From Sipunculus nudus (lineage: Eukaryota > Annelida > Sipuncula > Golfingiida > Sipunculidae), in the NCBI GenBank assembly GCA_026874595.1, contig CM049306.1, positions 101,197,142-101,261,141 of the forward strand: a stretch of 64,000 nt of DNA, read 5' to 3'. The position numbers and the translations under genes are program-made. Below, in pieces: positions 34,961-48,350 of the stretch (position 1 is the first letter of the stretch; every line of letters starts with the position of its first letter). The notes beneath the pieces are model-generated. The model did not search any database. It was not told the origin of the DNA and saw only the letters and a program-made list of their open reading frames with translations.

Positions 34961-37251
34961 CTCAGCATTGGCACATGTATCGTGATTACTTAGAACATGT
35001 AGATAGTCAAGCTCAAACATCCATCACCAAGGCGTTATAAGAGCTTTTCTTAACATTACCTAGAGTTTATTAATGTGTACGCAGTGTAACCAGAAATCAC
35101 AAAAAAAATATACAGGAAAGAAAGACGAAAAGCTGCCTTAAAGGGTCACATTCATTACGAATGTTTACAATCAGAACCAGTTAGTTTAGTGGCCTGTAAC
35201 ATTCATTAAATGTCATCTGTTGGATACTTTTTCGTAAAAAAAACAGTGAAAGTGTGTGGACTAATGGAACTAACGGGGAGTACTACATCATGGAGTACAC
35301 GTAATACATTATCATGTACGCTACCTGGCCGTCGGCGCGCAACCTAGGATCAGGAACTGTAGAATTCCGTGAAGCCGCAAGGGTGCTTGATTTACTGCCC
35401 GAGGCGTACTCCCTGGAACGTTATATAAAAAAGATTGGTTCTGGAAATGCCATGGACCATATCATCTTAATCAGGACTATCAAGAAAGGAGGCCCTGGCC
35501 TCACTCAATAAAACGCATATCTTAATCAGGCGCCCGGAGTGGTAACGAACTGTTCATGTACTGGTCTCTCTTCGTTACCATCCGCGTCCATATTTGTTAA
35601 CATCCACCGGCAGTCCTAAATCCTTTTGAATAAAAGCCTAGTTTTGAATGGAGATAACACGGGTGCAGTGGATTTGTGTTCACCATACTGACTTCTTGGT
35701 TCCAAGAAATAATTAATTGAATGTGTCCAGTTGGTTGCCGTGGCTGTGATATCTTCTTCCTGGACTACCAGTCTTGCTATCTTGATTACTAAAATTATAT
35801 CTCATGTTTGTCTACTTCTCGTTATTAATGGATTGTTGTCAATTCAAAACTGCATGGTTAGATACAATTATATGAAAAAAGTACACAATAAACCACAAAG
35901 TGAAAACAATCACAACTACAGATACAATAATCTGGTGTCAGATTAAATATCTGTATTTTCAACTATATATGTCTCAACTATTATTCCTACCTGGCAAGTG
36001 ATTTGCTAATAAAATAAAATAAACTTGGTTAAAGAAATGAAATTATCAACACAGTTGTTTGGAAGATAAAACAATTATTCACACATAGTAATGCGGGTAA
36101 ATGTATTTTTATAACACCCCTGATAATCCCGGGAGTTCCATGTGGATTTAAATTATATTTGTTTACAAATGTACAGGTAAACAAATAAATTAATCAAACA
36201 AAAATGTCTATTATTCACAAAGTGCGAAAAAAATTAATTGTTTTAATTAATGTGTTAGAGATTTCGTGTTGAAGCAAATAAGTTACCTAGAATGGCCGAT
36301 ACATCTAGTACTGCATCTTCTGTAATGTGTTCGACTGTGTCTATGCCCATTCATGATAATATAAGTATCTATTTGAAAAAGCAGTATGTATGGAAATGCC
36401 ATCCCCATAAAAATCTACCAAGATGAATATGGAATTTAGTTAATGAACATACATAGCCGCCAGAATTAGGCAGGAGAACCAAAATTAATGAGTGCCCTAG
36501 GTGACAGCGTTTTTTCTGATAAGTTCTAGTCTGATAAGTAGTTCAAAAATCAGAAAAATAAATGTGTTTATAATGTAATATACATTTTATATACTTAGGG
36601 GTCGTTCATGCATCTAATTCGTTAATTAAATGGCTGCGAAAGTCAGCTCCTGAGTTAACGTATCTCACTTGTTCACGCCGGGAAATAGTGAAGTTTGTGA
36701 GCGTCAGTTGTTGAATAGTACAAAAACCTCTCTCGAGAGATATCGCGCAACCAGGCAGATAACAAGAAAACCCGAAGGCTGTTCGTGTCTACGAATAACG
36801 GGAGCCAGATGGCCACGTGATCAGAAAAGCCCGCTGCTCCTCAAATCTCAACAAAACGACCCGATGTCCTATTCTTTCCCTTTGAAGCTTGGTGGGCTTT
36901 TCTATCGCTAGTCCCGAGTGGATTGGAGGCTTATACCGTCCCTGCTAGGACCTGGTGATAAACGAGAGCTTGGCAGGTAATGCCAGCCAGAACAGGCCTT
37001 TAAGAAAACGGTGGGCGAATGAACTGCACAGGCCATCATTTGGGCCCATCGGATATAATGATGAGTCAGCCCCGACCTTCCTAAACTTCTTAATCTAAGG
37101 CTGCCTCACATCTTAAAGTGTCCATTTACAGACTGAAGAGGTGACTGTTAAATGCATGTTAAAGTATGTTACATGTTTATTCAACATATATATATAGAAA
37201 CAGGTCCATTACACCGTGTCTTTATTTTTTTTTAGGTATACCTATGAATGA
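34961..37251. other. Intergenic DNA, no gene seen
   Basis: GC is higher at 35314-35530 and 36660-37080, which might mark conserved or coding-derived sequence, but no domain or splice structure can be supported. Confidence 0.4.
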
Positions 37252-37264
37252 TAATATATATATA

Positions 37265-37330
<66 letters not shown>
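37252..37330. repeat. (AT)n microsatellite
   Basis: About 78 bases of nearly pure AT alternation, among the longest in the window. Confidence 0.95.
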
Positions 37331-37332
<2 letters not shown>

Positions 37333-39194
37333 ACGCAGAACAGAATGACAGCACAGAATACGAGCTCTCCGTTGACAGAAAATTTGTTTCAAACTCATGA
37401 ATGTTAAAATTTGAGGACCGGATGGCTTTTAAGGGACACTTAAATGGACTCCATAATATCTATGGTACTAACATTAAATCAATGTTTATCACAACACTTA
37501 CATCATTATGTCAATATCATCACCATATCATTATGACAAAACACACTGTTTTCTCTGATATTTACTTGATGCTTTACAGCAGTTCTTTCCTCTTAGTACC
37601 TGATTTATTCAGTGTCATATATTTTCAACCTTTTTTAGCTCCTTTTACAAAACAGTCTAAAAAAGTCTACAGTTGGATCTAAAATTCTTTAAATACTCTT
37701 TGTTATGAAGCAGGATCCTATACACGTTCTCTACTTTATGGCCCTGGTGGATAGCTACCAGAGAGCCAGCCTGCCTGACATGTTTTTTCATCGAACTGCT
37801 GTAGTTGTTATTCTCTATATCACCTGCCTGTAAAAGCAAGGGCACACAGGTCAGGGTGGAGGACGGCGTGGAGGAAGGGACACAAGCCCGCCAAAAATCG
37901 AGGAAAAGTAACGAAAAAAAAAAAAAAAATTAGCCAGACAAATAGTAAAAAATATCATTGACTTTATATGAATACTCGCGCAATAATTATACACCTTCCT
38001 AAACTATATTCGAAGTATCTTGTGGGATAACAAGGTTCTTATTTCTCAAAGGTACCCCCTCACAGAGTTTGTTCGGGATAGGACATCCAGCGTTTTCATG
38101 ATCCATACAACTACGATTGCCTTTACAAAGGCAATAAAACAATATAACGGGATCAAACGCTTCATAAACTTGTCGGTTTATTCATCCATCAATATTCCTT
38201 AGTTAAATATTTCCATTGGAGGTTCGAGTTTTCGTAATGTACACTGTATTCGTAGGAAAACATTTTTATTATAATTTGGAACTTTTTTGGTGTTTTTGTC
38301 TGTATCTGCCACTCTGTCCGATTATCAAAAGAGTCCTTTTTTCATAATAGATTAAATCGGTTACATTTTTATTCATAATCGATCAGAAACGATTATGTTT
38401 GCACATCCAAAAAAGTCCTATTTTTCGTTGATTTTTTTTTTCACATGAAGAGCAGGTTCTTCGTGATGTTGCCAATTTGTGCTTTGGCACAATTACCCTA
38501 AAAGAATTCTTGAAAGTATGGAAAATGACCAAATTTTGTGTTGATCCTATACTCCATTTCAAGAAGGGGATCAGCAAGTGGAGCAAATTATTGTATAGTT
38601 TAGACAAGCTGGCATAATTCGACGTGCTATCGACTGTTTTAAAAAAGGCAATAAAAAATACCCCCCTTCGCGATATTTTTTTTTCTTCTCAGAGTCCTTA
38701 AAACAATATTTTTGAGTGGCTTTATTGTAAGCTGACACGAAGTAGGTTGTTTGAAGTTACAAAAAAATAGAAATATTAGGTGGTCCGTTTTCTGACATCT
38801 TAATCACTACGTGTGCAGGTTTTCGGGTGGGCTAGAAAAGTGACGTTGATATTGATTTTAACCAGCCAGTCACATAAAGGTTTCTTAAGATCGAAAGCTA
38901 TGAGGCTGTTTTTTGTCAGGACCAGGTGAAAACTAACAGCTGAAAAACTCTCAAAAGGAAGGAGTTGTTTAAACCTGAAGACCTAGAGAAACCTGCACTT
39001 ATTTTTGCTTCTTATACCCAGATAAGAAATGTCAAAAGAAAAGAAAAAATCCAGTTATTTTCTGTTGTTTTCAGCAAAAGAGACAAATAAATATCAAAGT
39101 AACCTAGATCTGTGAGATTCAAATACAAGAAAATATTTAACGCCCATGTAGACTTTATCTGAACCAAACGTAAATATCACACATAATAAGAGGT
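37331..39194. other. Intergenic DNA, no gene seen
   Basis: This is AT-rich sequence with an A run near 37914. Nothing is recognisable. Confidence 0.4.
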
Positions 39195-40149
39195 ACGGAC
39201 CGGACCGCTTGGACCGATCCGGTCCACAATTTTGAGCGTGACTGGACCGCTAACACAAGATACCGGACCACTTATCCCTGGACTGAACCGGTCCTGGTCG
39301 GTCCGGACCACTCTACCAAAAGGTTAAAGATAAAGAGATGGCTTTATAGATTGGGGTTCAGCCTAAAAACCATGTTATTAACAAGGTATAATCAACCTCC
39401 CAAGGAAGGACTCTTTAGCTACCTAAACGAAATATAATATAGTATCAGATGCAGGAGTTCAATTTTACACGTGTTTTACACTTTTTTCACTGAGTAACAG
39501 TCAAGGGGCTTTTTTTATTAACTTATCATCGAGGTAACATAATCAGTATTAGAACCATTGTCATTGTCTCTGCTGTGTTTAAAAAAAACTGACGCTTTTC
39601 CTCTGTATCAGTATGTATCCAAGTATAAAAGGACGATTTTCTATGTACATTAAACAATAGGATTATATATACTCTGTATTATAAGTAATTACCATTAGAT
39701 TAATAGGTTTTCAATTGTCGAATCCCACTTAAATCCGCTACATCACTATCCACATAATGTCAACCCGCATCCATCCGCACCCAGCTAACTCTCTTAATCT
39801 GCTCACAAGACCTGCACTATCTGGTTAAGCCTATATTCTAACCACCATGCCCCAAACTGTTACAAAACATGCTACTTTTGCCGTGATAAAATCAAACCCT
39901 GATCTTGCGAAACATGTATAGATTATAATACTACATTTATTGCACGGTTTGCTGTTTATGTGATATTTGGCTTTGCTTAATTTTTTAACAAATATATATG
40001 ATGAAAACAATGTGTAGAATGAGACCTGAATAAAACTGCAATTTTAATTTATTTGCAATGATATATTGATAAGTGGAACGGACCGCTTCGACCGGTCCAA
40101 CTACTGGACCGGACCGCCTACAGCTGGACCGGACGGTCCGGTCCGCATT
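39195..40149. mobile_element. Foldback-like element with GGACC-rich inverted ends
   Basis: The left end opens cggaccggaccgcttgga and continues through further GGACCG/CGGTCC motifs to about 39315. The right end (about 40079-40149) closes with ggaccggacggtccggtccg. The outermost 13 bases are inverse complements (cggaccggaccg). The interior of about 750 bases has no coding potential. This may be a non-autonomous DNA transposon. No target duplication is seen. Confidence 0.55.
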
Positions 40150-40429
40150 TCTAAACATAATGACAAGCTGTGAATGTTGGTATTCATCATTGGTTTGTTC
40201 ATCATCGGTGTATTCACCCCTGGTGACTTAATCATTAATGCATAATAGTCATCACTGGTCCATAGTATTCCTCACTGGTGACAGCCGAGATTATATCTTA
40301 ACCGTGTTCCAATGACCACGTACCAATTGTCAAGTGCAAACATGCCTAACGTATTACAATTGTTTCTGTATGTATTCTGACCCTTCCGAACAATGTCCTG
40401 ACTGTAGGCTATATAATGTCCATTCATGC

Positions 40430-40712
40430 AGACATTGTGCCAAATGTTTAGGTTAAGACATACTGACAGTGTACAAAAACGGTACGTCCAATGATGCTGT
40501 CAATGTACAAAATGTTTACGTCTATCCTTCTGACAATGTGTCAAATAATTAAGTCATATCATACTGATAGTGTGCCAAATCTTTATGTCTATCATACTGA
40601 CAATGTGCCAAATCTTTGTGACTTTTAAACTGACAGTGTGCCAAATCTTTATGACTATTATACTGACAGGGTGCCAAATCTTTATGTCTATCATACTTGA
40701 CAGTGTGCACAA
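40430..40712. repeat. 33-bp minisatellite
   Basis: Four well-preserved 33- or 34-base units (40574-40712) carry gtgccaaatctttatgtcta and catactgaca. They are preceded by more decayed units from about 40430. Since 33 is a multiple of three, the array is open in one frame on each strand (11-residue periodic peptides), which is a property of the repeat rather than evidence of a gene. Confidence 0.9.
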
Positions 40713-40884
40713 TGTAGAAGCATGCCAAGTTTTCCATAAAATGCCAAAAAATGACAATAAATATACACCTGTTACAAGAATATGAGATCCCAATGTGGTA
40801 TGACGGAGGTTGGCCAACGACAGATTTAGTAAATGAATTCAGGTTTTTTTACGTTTTAACAGAGGAGAGCAACATGTTCTTCAC

Positions 40885-40995
40885 CTGCCACTGTGGTCTA
40901 GTGGTAGAGCGCATGTTAAGAAGCCGGAGGTCATGAGTTCTAATCCCAGCCATAGAGAATTGGATAAGACAGCATAGAAAAATGCAGACTGTTAT
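40885..40995 (+). mobile_element. tRNA-derived SINE-like unit
   Basis: An A-box-like TGGTCTAGTGG at 40894-40904 and a B-box-like AGTTCTAATCC at 40936-40946 are spaced as in a tRNA. The acceptor and T-arm pairings are poor, so a functional tRNA is unlikely. The SINE tail is not defined. Confidence 0.55.
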
Positions 40996-42116
40996 CATCG
41001 CCAAAAACTACTGAAAACCCTGTTTTCTATTCTTGCTGTGGACATATGAGTATATAAAAGAAACAGTTTTTTCGGGACATGACCCGTGACCTTTCTACGG
41101 ATTCCATGTCAGTCTGCGCCCATGGCGAGGTAATAGGAACGCCAGCAACAGAATCTAAACGGACCAGTAGGACGCTTGTTTAATTATAAACCTATCACAT
41201 TTAATGCAGACAGTCCGTGTCCCAGCCTTATTTCACGCGGCCGGGGGGTATAGCAAAGGTCAGGTAGACGCTTGTTGGCAAGGTTACAGATGGTTTCGGT
41301 TTAATTGGTTCAGACCAGAAAAAGAAAAAAACTCTCAAGGGGTTTGGGTAGAACCCCCGAACTTGTCGCACTCGACATCGTGACTTTGAATCTAAAGACA
41401 AGAAGAATAATGGATGTTGTTCCACGGTAGGTCTCGGTCTCGTCCTGTTGATCAGTGCATAGGAGCTAGAATCCTTATTGGTATAAATGTTCGCTTGCAC
41501 ATTTTTCAATCTACTTTATAAACATTCCCCTTCAATTGACTGAGCGCGATAATACTAAATAATATAAATCGTTTATAAAGAAAGGCACTACCTCCACCTG
41601 TAAAATAGCATCTAAACATGTCGACTACTTTCATACAAAATGGCTTTATTCTCTCCTCATTTCAACAATAATTAAAACGACTAGCGTTCAAGCTAGACCG
41701 AAAAAGTTTTTAGAAATAAAAGATACTTTTGCTTAAATTCAACGGCTATAGTACCAGTTGTCACCAGAAAGCAAATCTGGCGAAATAAAAAAAAAACGTA
41801 ATGCCATGGCATCAATGTTGCACCATAAGCCCGGTCCTTTATCCGTCCATGGCCACGATGACATAACTTATTTCTTTATATATCCGGAGACTGGCTTAAA
41901 TGCTGATTCTCCGGGCATCCCTCACCACATCTTGAAGCACTTTTATTGACAGAAATCGTTTCAAGTTGGGCATCAACAACAAAAAATAAAATGATAATAA
42001 ACCTTCGACTATTATACACACCTCGCCTTTGAAATTGTTATCTTTTAAGAGGAAGTCTTTAGATTCTTAGAGCCTACTTATTATAGACAACATCCCAGAT
42101 TCCCGATCAAGAAGAG
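40996..42116. other. Intergenic DNA, no gene seen
   Basis: No gene or element is recognisable. Confidence 0.4.
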
Positions 42117-42147
42117 GATGATGATGATGATGATAATGATGATGATG
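42117..42147. repeat. (GAT)n microsatellite
   Basis: About ten GAT units, one changed. Confidence 0.9.
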
Positions 42148-42451
42148 AATCACTTCAATCTGTATTATCTTGAATACTTCTATTCTTCTGAGACAGGACA
42201 ATAATTTGGTTCTTAGAGAGGCTGGACTGTTTAAAGAGGAAGTGTCATTCGAGCCAAATAAAAAAATCGGCCACATCGCTAATTCGATTTAGTTTTTTAA
42301 TCGACGCATCATTCTGTGTACAATGATTTTATAACGCCCTTTTATGAACTGACATTTCATGATAAGATTTCACGATTCCAGGATTAGAGGCCATTTTGCA
42401 AGTGGCATGCATGTTAAGTTTTCAGGTTTCCCCGTTATGTTGTGATATATG

Positions 42452-42454
<3 letters not shown>

Positions 42455-42502
<48 letters not shown>
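42455..42502. repeat. (AT)n microsatellite
   Basis: About 46 bases of AT alternation. Confidence 0.95.
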
Positions 42503-42506
<4 letters not shown>

Positions 42507-45396
42507 ACACATCGACGAAAGACAAACAAGGCTATATTATTAATAGATAGATAGGCAGTTATGACGTCCCGCAAACAACCATTTTATCAAACATTCCATT
42601 AGCAACATAAGTAACTCAGACAGCGCACTAACAATCTTAACTATAACAAACGGCAATTTGTTTAGTTAAATTAGACATATAAATGATAGACAGACATTGA
42701 AAAGAGCATAGTTTTATTTAAGTACTGTGTGAATGTAGATCTGCATAAAATGTCTATACTGTTTGATTAGAATGTCATCATTTTTATCATTGTGCGGAAC
42801 CAAAAATAACCACTTACAGGATCCTATTATCACGGCCCCCTTTTAATGAATTAATAGTTAATTATATTGCATGTACATGCTGCGATGAGAAATCGGCACT
42901 TGTTCTTGCGTTTCCTGTTTGGTCTATCGAAGTGAACACATCACTCGAAAATTGTCTCCTTGTGAAACATCCTGCCCTGTGACTCTAACATTTCAACAAA
43001 GACTTGATTGAGGGTATAAAAAACACCTCCGCATTGTCAAATTGGAAACAATGGACCTTGCCTTTCAACAAAGACTTCATTAAGGAAATTTAAAATAAAA
43101 CACAGATAGTTAAATGGGATAGGGTTTTCAATGGTCTCTTTTCTGAAACAATTTTGAACTCCTTTTTAGTTTTTGTTTATTGATTGGAGCATGACAAACA
43201 CTGGTCACAATGTTAGATTTTTCATTAATCCATTTAACAAGGGAGATAATGTATATTTTAGGTGGTTTATTGAAGGTTCAATGTAATTAATAATTAGATC
43301 CATTTCTAAATGAGAATAAAACAAACTCAACTGAATTCCCCATCAGCAAAGACTCTGCACTATGGAAGATAACAATATATCGTTATCGAATACCCTTAAT
43401 TTGGAATAAGGTTCAAAAGGTTTAAAGTGGAAATAGCGCCATTCTTCCCCTCCGACATAAAAGACGCTATCAGGATGTCAGAGTGCCATGCTCAATAATA
43501 ACAAAAACCGCACTGTAAAGCTCGCTGAGGATGCAAATATTTTCGTCATTTTTTATACCGTATCATGGCCTACAAATGCGCTGTCACCTAATAAATAACA
43601 GACAAATCGTTTGATATACTTGTTTACATTGTAATAACATTGGCTATATGCGGGATAAATTCTGCTGAACCTCAGCATTTCGATAAATTTATGTTTGTTG
43701 AATTTCTGATCGCATGAATACAAATATGTTTCATATGAGGTACTTGATGAAAGCCAACTTTTCCGCGACACAGGAAATGAATTTATATCATAGCGATGGC
43801 TTAACGCTATAGATTTGTGAGTTCACATGTATTCTTTTGTAATAATTCATCACTCGTGTGTTAATGTTATGATTGTCGACTGTTATCAGGATATTTATAT
43901 CTATATATCTTAAGAAATATAATATAATTGGTTGGTTGAGGTCAAGCCAAGTTACAGCTCAAATATTCAGTTTGGTTTGATGACTGCACGTTCTCTCACT
44001 TTACACATCAGCGGTACTTTTGAACGGTGTTTGATTTTTTTTTTCGTCAGCTTATACCGGGTGCACTCCTTCCCGGCCATCACGTGACCAAATGTGAGGC
44101 CCCGTTATGCTCCTGCATGATCGCTCCTCTTTCAGGGAATTGAAGAGTGCGCATGTGCCTACCAGGCATGGTTTTCAGACCGGTTCTATGAATTCTAGAT
44201 GTAGTGTTCTTTCTCAATATATGCTTTCTAATAAAATCTTTCAGCTGAAACACAAATGTAACCAAAGGTCTTTATTTATTGTAAAAAGCCAGCCAACAAA
44301 AAATGCAAGACGTAAAATACGTTCTGATGCAATCGCGGTCACGTTGTAAAATACTTGTTCTAATGGCTTGGGGCTTAAACCTGAATAATGGCTCGGCTGT
44401 TTGAAGACAGGGAAGGTTTTTTTCAGGTCCACTTATCAAACCGGCCATTGTTGTCCTTCTGCCAAGAAATACGCTCACATGCCTAGCAACAGAGCATACT
44501 CTTTTAACAAGAATAAATCTTGGCATTTAACAACGCCGACAAGCAGAAAATCAAATTACTCGCCGCTAAATGCAGTTCCGTGGAATCGGACATCTTCCAT
44601 CTCGTCACCGTGCATCAGGCATTTCCGTTGTCCTGAGGACGAACGTGGTAAATTAGCTCCGATCGTTGCCTGGACAATAAAGGCAAGGTAGCGGGGTCTG
44701 GGAATGTGTATGTTAAGTCATATACTAAGTAGAAGGTCATGTTGATTTATGATTTAAAAACTCGGCAAGAGAGAAAAAAATGTAAACTCAATATAACGAA
44801 TGTAAACAATGAACTAGCAAACGTTCCAAAGCGGCAAAGTAAACACAATTAGCAAAATATTCGCTCACTATTATGTGTCTATTTTTCCTATGACTAGGTG
44901 GTGGAAAGGCCAAACTAGAGATACTTTAAACAGATAGTTGAGGATAAACGTTATTGAGTGGGGGCAAATACATAGTAAATCACCGTCAACGTTCGTTCAC
45001 CATAAATTTATTTCTTTTCAAATTTAACAGCTGCCGCTTTGTATGTTACCTTTTTTGCAATATGAATATGTGTAAATGGTTGACTAATGGTTCTGTTGAT
45101 TCTAACAATAACATAAGAAAATATGATTTACTTTACCACCTTCCTAATTATCCTTGTCCGAATTAAACCTAAAAAAATTCTATATTGATTTATTGTGGGT
45201 TTTGGCCATAGATCTATAGGAAGAAGTGATTATATTGTTTCTTCTTCAAGCCGAAGCCCATCAATCCACAGAATTCCATTAAATACATTAAGAACTTTTG
45301 TAGATGCGGCTCACACGGCCGAAATTTTGAACAGGCGGCACACTCATATACAAGCAGACATGACCGAACACATAGTCACTTTGCCTCCTACACTGT

Positions 45397-45398
<2 letters not shown>
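42503..45398. other. Intergenic DNA, no gene seen
   Basis: Balanced composition at 44050-44690 gives several overlapping open frames on both strands, none with a recognisable domain. Confidence 0.4.

Positions 45399-45463
<65 letters not shown>
45399..45463. repeat. (AT)n microsatellite
   Basis: About 64 bases of AT alternation. Confidence 0.95.
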
Positions 45464-45467
<4 letters not shown>

Positions 45468-46679
45468 GTAAAATATATATACGAAGGAAAGATATAAATA
45501 CACGTGGACAGCGAGACAAATGGATCACCGTTTTCTTTAGAATTTATCTGTTAGTTTAAACTTATATTTTTATTGTTCTGTGGCACATCCCTATTTGATT
45601 TCAAACTGAATTATATGAGCTGTGTTAAAGTTGTTTATTCATTATCTGACGCTTCAGCCAGACGTCACTGAATCAATCATATGTAAAACAAGATCGGTTT
45701 TCTTTAGGAACAAACAAAACTGTCATTATCTCATGCGTGCTTGTACATTGCAGCCTTCAAAGGAAATTCGCCGGGGGCAATTCAGGTTAAGATATATAGC
45801 TATTTTAACACGTTCACTACTGTCAGATCAAAGACGTACGCACGAGAATTCTCAAGTGTCAACTCACATCCTACAGCGACCGGTAACTTGGGTCGATAGT
45901 ACCAACAGAAATGTAAAATGTAATTCATAACTTTTTACCTTCTTAGTTAATTTTTTTTCTCTAGTTAAAAGATTTATCTTCCTTAAAGTTTATATCAATG
46001 TAAGTAGAAACATTGATTTCGTACGCTAAGACACATTAACTATACATGTAGTTTTGCTGTGAAATCAAAGACGTTATCAGGGGCATGACCTTTATAACTG
46101 AATTATTTATCAGAGCACCCCCTTCTTAACGGGGAAAAATTCAATAACAGTAAAAATAAAAAGACCTTTATGGGCGCATCAGGAAAACAAAAGGTTCATC
46201 TTTTAAAAAAGAAAACCAAAGATGTGGATATATCATCTACATCAAGCCCCAATTACCTTCAGTTGTTTTTTAATCAAAGTGGCTAATCAAATTTACATTG
46301 GTGTTCATGGTTAAATCTCAAGAAAATCGGATGATATAAAAAGAGTGTCTATAATTATGTATAAATACGAGCACAAACAACACGTGGTCTTGGTAACAGT
46401 TTAAGAGTGATAAACTGGATATCCTATAAAACTATATAAAGTAGCGGTTAAATCGAAGGAGATCTTGGTCGACTGCAGTGTATAATCGCTTCGTAAGGAG
46501 TGCAGTTATCTTCAATTTATTAAAGGTGCCCATTCACCTACCTGTTGAAACAGAATTTGTGTGATTTCTGACTATCTCTGTGTATATATTAACGATCTAA
46601 GGGGAATTGTGGTTGTGAGAAGTTCTCTTATAAGGCCTTCGCGAAGGATGTATGAACTTGTTTATCAACAACGTGTTTG
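45464..46679. other. Intergenic DNA, no gene seen
   Basis: No gene or element is recognisable. Confidence 0.4.
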
Positions 46680-46930
46680 TAAACACAGCAATGTTGGCAA
46701 ACTGGAATACATGTAACCAAAGGTAGTAGGTTGCATATATGTGGAGGTAGAAAGGTCACTTGTTGCAAAACGCCATTTGCAAAGCTCTGGCTTAACTGAC
46801 TTGCTGCCAGATGTCCTTGTTGAATTTGTTTTGATTATTTTGGAGGGCCCCACATATTATAAACACGTTGATATAAACAAAACAAGCAGCCTGTGTGCGG
46901 TGGTATCCATGTTTTCTGGCCTATTTTTAT
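46680..46930 (+). repeat. Dispersed repeat, copy 2
   Basis: This is the second copy of the repeat described at 34735-34960, in the opposite orientation and 12 kb away. Confidence 0.7.
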
Positions 46931-47274
46931 AAAAGCTCCAGGGGATTACCTTTAGCTTATAAATATGAGATAAGTGATGGGTCCCCTTTAAGAGAAGTGA
47001 TACAAAATCTGCCGCCAGGTGGCGTTAACAATTTTTACGGACAGGGATCTAATGCAGATCAGAACCTCGCCTCTACGCGAATCTTGGATGTTTAAACCAT
47101 AAGTTTTCTGGGTAGGGTTTTGAAAAGTTTGTGCCGTCGTTATTTACTTCCCACACAAAGTGAAATGAGGATCCCTGAAATGAAAAGAATGACACCAGAC
47201 CCATATTGAACTTAATTGTAAACATAATTTAAGGTACGAGGATACTACATCTGCTTGAGGACAACTTTTCAAGG

Positions 47275-47277
<3 letters not shown>
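46931..47277. other. Intergenic DNA, no gene seen
   Basis: A ccaggtggcgttaac motif near 47014 recalls the GGTGGCGCCACC core of the tandem-repeat elements, but no array is present. Confidence 0.35.

Positions 47278-47327
<50 letters not shown>
47278..47327. repeat. (GA)n microsatellite
   Basis: About 50 bases of GA alternation. Confidence 0.95.
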
Positions 47328-47330
<3 letters not shown>

Positions 47331-48004
47331 TCATTATTAATAACTAAGTGCTGAATGACATGTGCTTACAGTAATAACACTGTTTAGTGAAACCTCTTGA
47401 AGGGATAAAGATCTGATCATTACAACGGAAGTCTGTCGAAGGCGGATCTATATATAATAGCTGGAGCAGTAATACTCAAAGTGAGGGTGGGAAAGTCACA
47501 AGCCGCTTTAACCTACTTTTAGGCCCACAAAATCTGTTTTATCCTGTGTCCTAAAAAGTATAAGAAGGCTTAGAAACGCTGATGTATATTTTATATATAT
47601 TATCATTCTTAAAACTCTTTGTAACTTTAAATAAAAAAATGATTTATTTTTAATGTCATAAGTTTTAATCTCTGTGTGACGTATTGATATTGTAAACAAT
47701 CCGATCATTATCCAAGGAGCCATTTAAATAAGGCAGTTTATAATGTTAAAAAAATATATTGTGGAGATATGTACCTGTGATTAACATGGCTTGAATCGTG
47801 AAGCAACCAGCTCAATACCTGACTCATGTAGACCTGGGGCAGGGCATGCAGAGTGTGACGTCATGATTCACCTGTCGTGAGGACGGTACTGAGTGGTTAG
47901 TGTTTACGCTTCCATTACTAGGCACCACTCCAGGCGACTCCTTTTAGGAAACATACTTCAGTGCCTGCTTGAAGCTGGTTTCATTTTCTGCATATCTTAT
48001 ATCA
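47328..48004. other. Intergenic DNA, no gene seen
   Basis: No gene or element is recognisable. Confidence 0.4.
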
Positions 48005-48350
48005 TTATGCCTCCGCAAGGTGGTTATGTGTTCTTGTTTTCGCTGGTTGGTTTGTCTGTTAGCAACAATATTTGAAACGAAACGAAGGGTTTTTGACGAA
48101 ATTTATAGGTGAAAAGTGTCAGACAATTTGATTTTTGAGGTACTCGGGATCACCATTGTATTTTCATTTTCTATTTAAAGGTTTTGGACAGTAGCTGTGA
48201 GAACAGGTACCCGAGAAAGTCACCATTCACTGGTATTAGGGGAACTTTCAATATCATTTAAATGTCATTTGTTTGGGGTGAATGTGAACGGGTATCACGA
48301 ATGGTGGCGTCTTTGTTCTGGTGGGCAGAACTCACACTCTTAAAGATCTT
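48005..48350 (+). repeat. Decayed dispersed repeat
   Basis: The start (cctccgcaaggtggttatgt, then ttcgctggttggtttgtctg and ttagcaacaatat) resembles a repeat type widespread in marine invertebrates. That type has a GTTTGTTTGTTAGCAA block followed by a stretch of this kind, and a right end like tggtgggcagaactcacac. The identification is from memory of the pattern and is tentative. Confidence 0.35.

Noticed and set aside
35314-35511. 65-codon open frame in a GC-richer patch
   Set aside because: A stop lies just upstream, no family is recognisable, and no exon boundaries fit.
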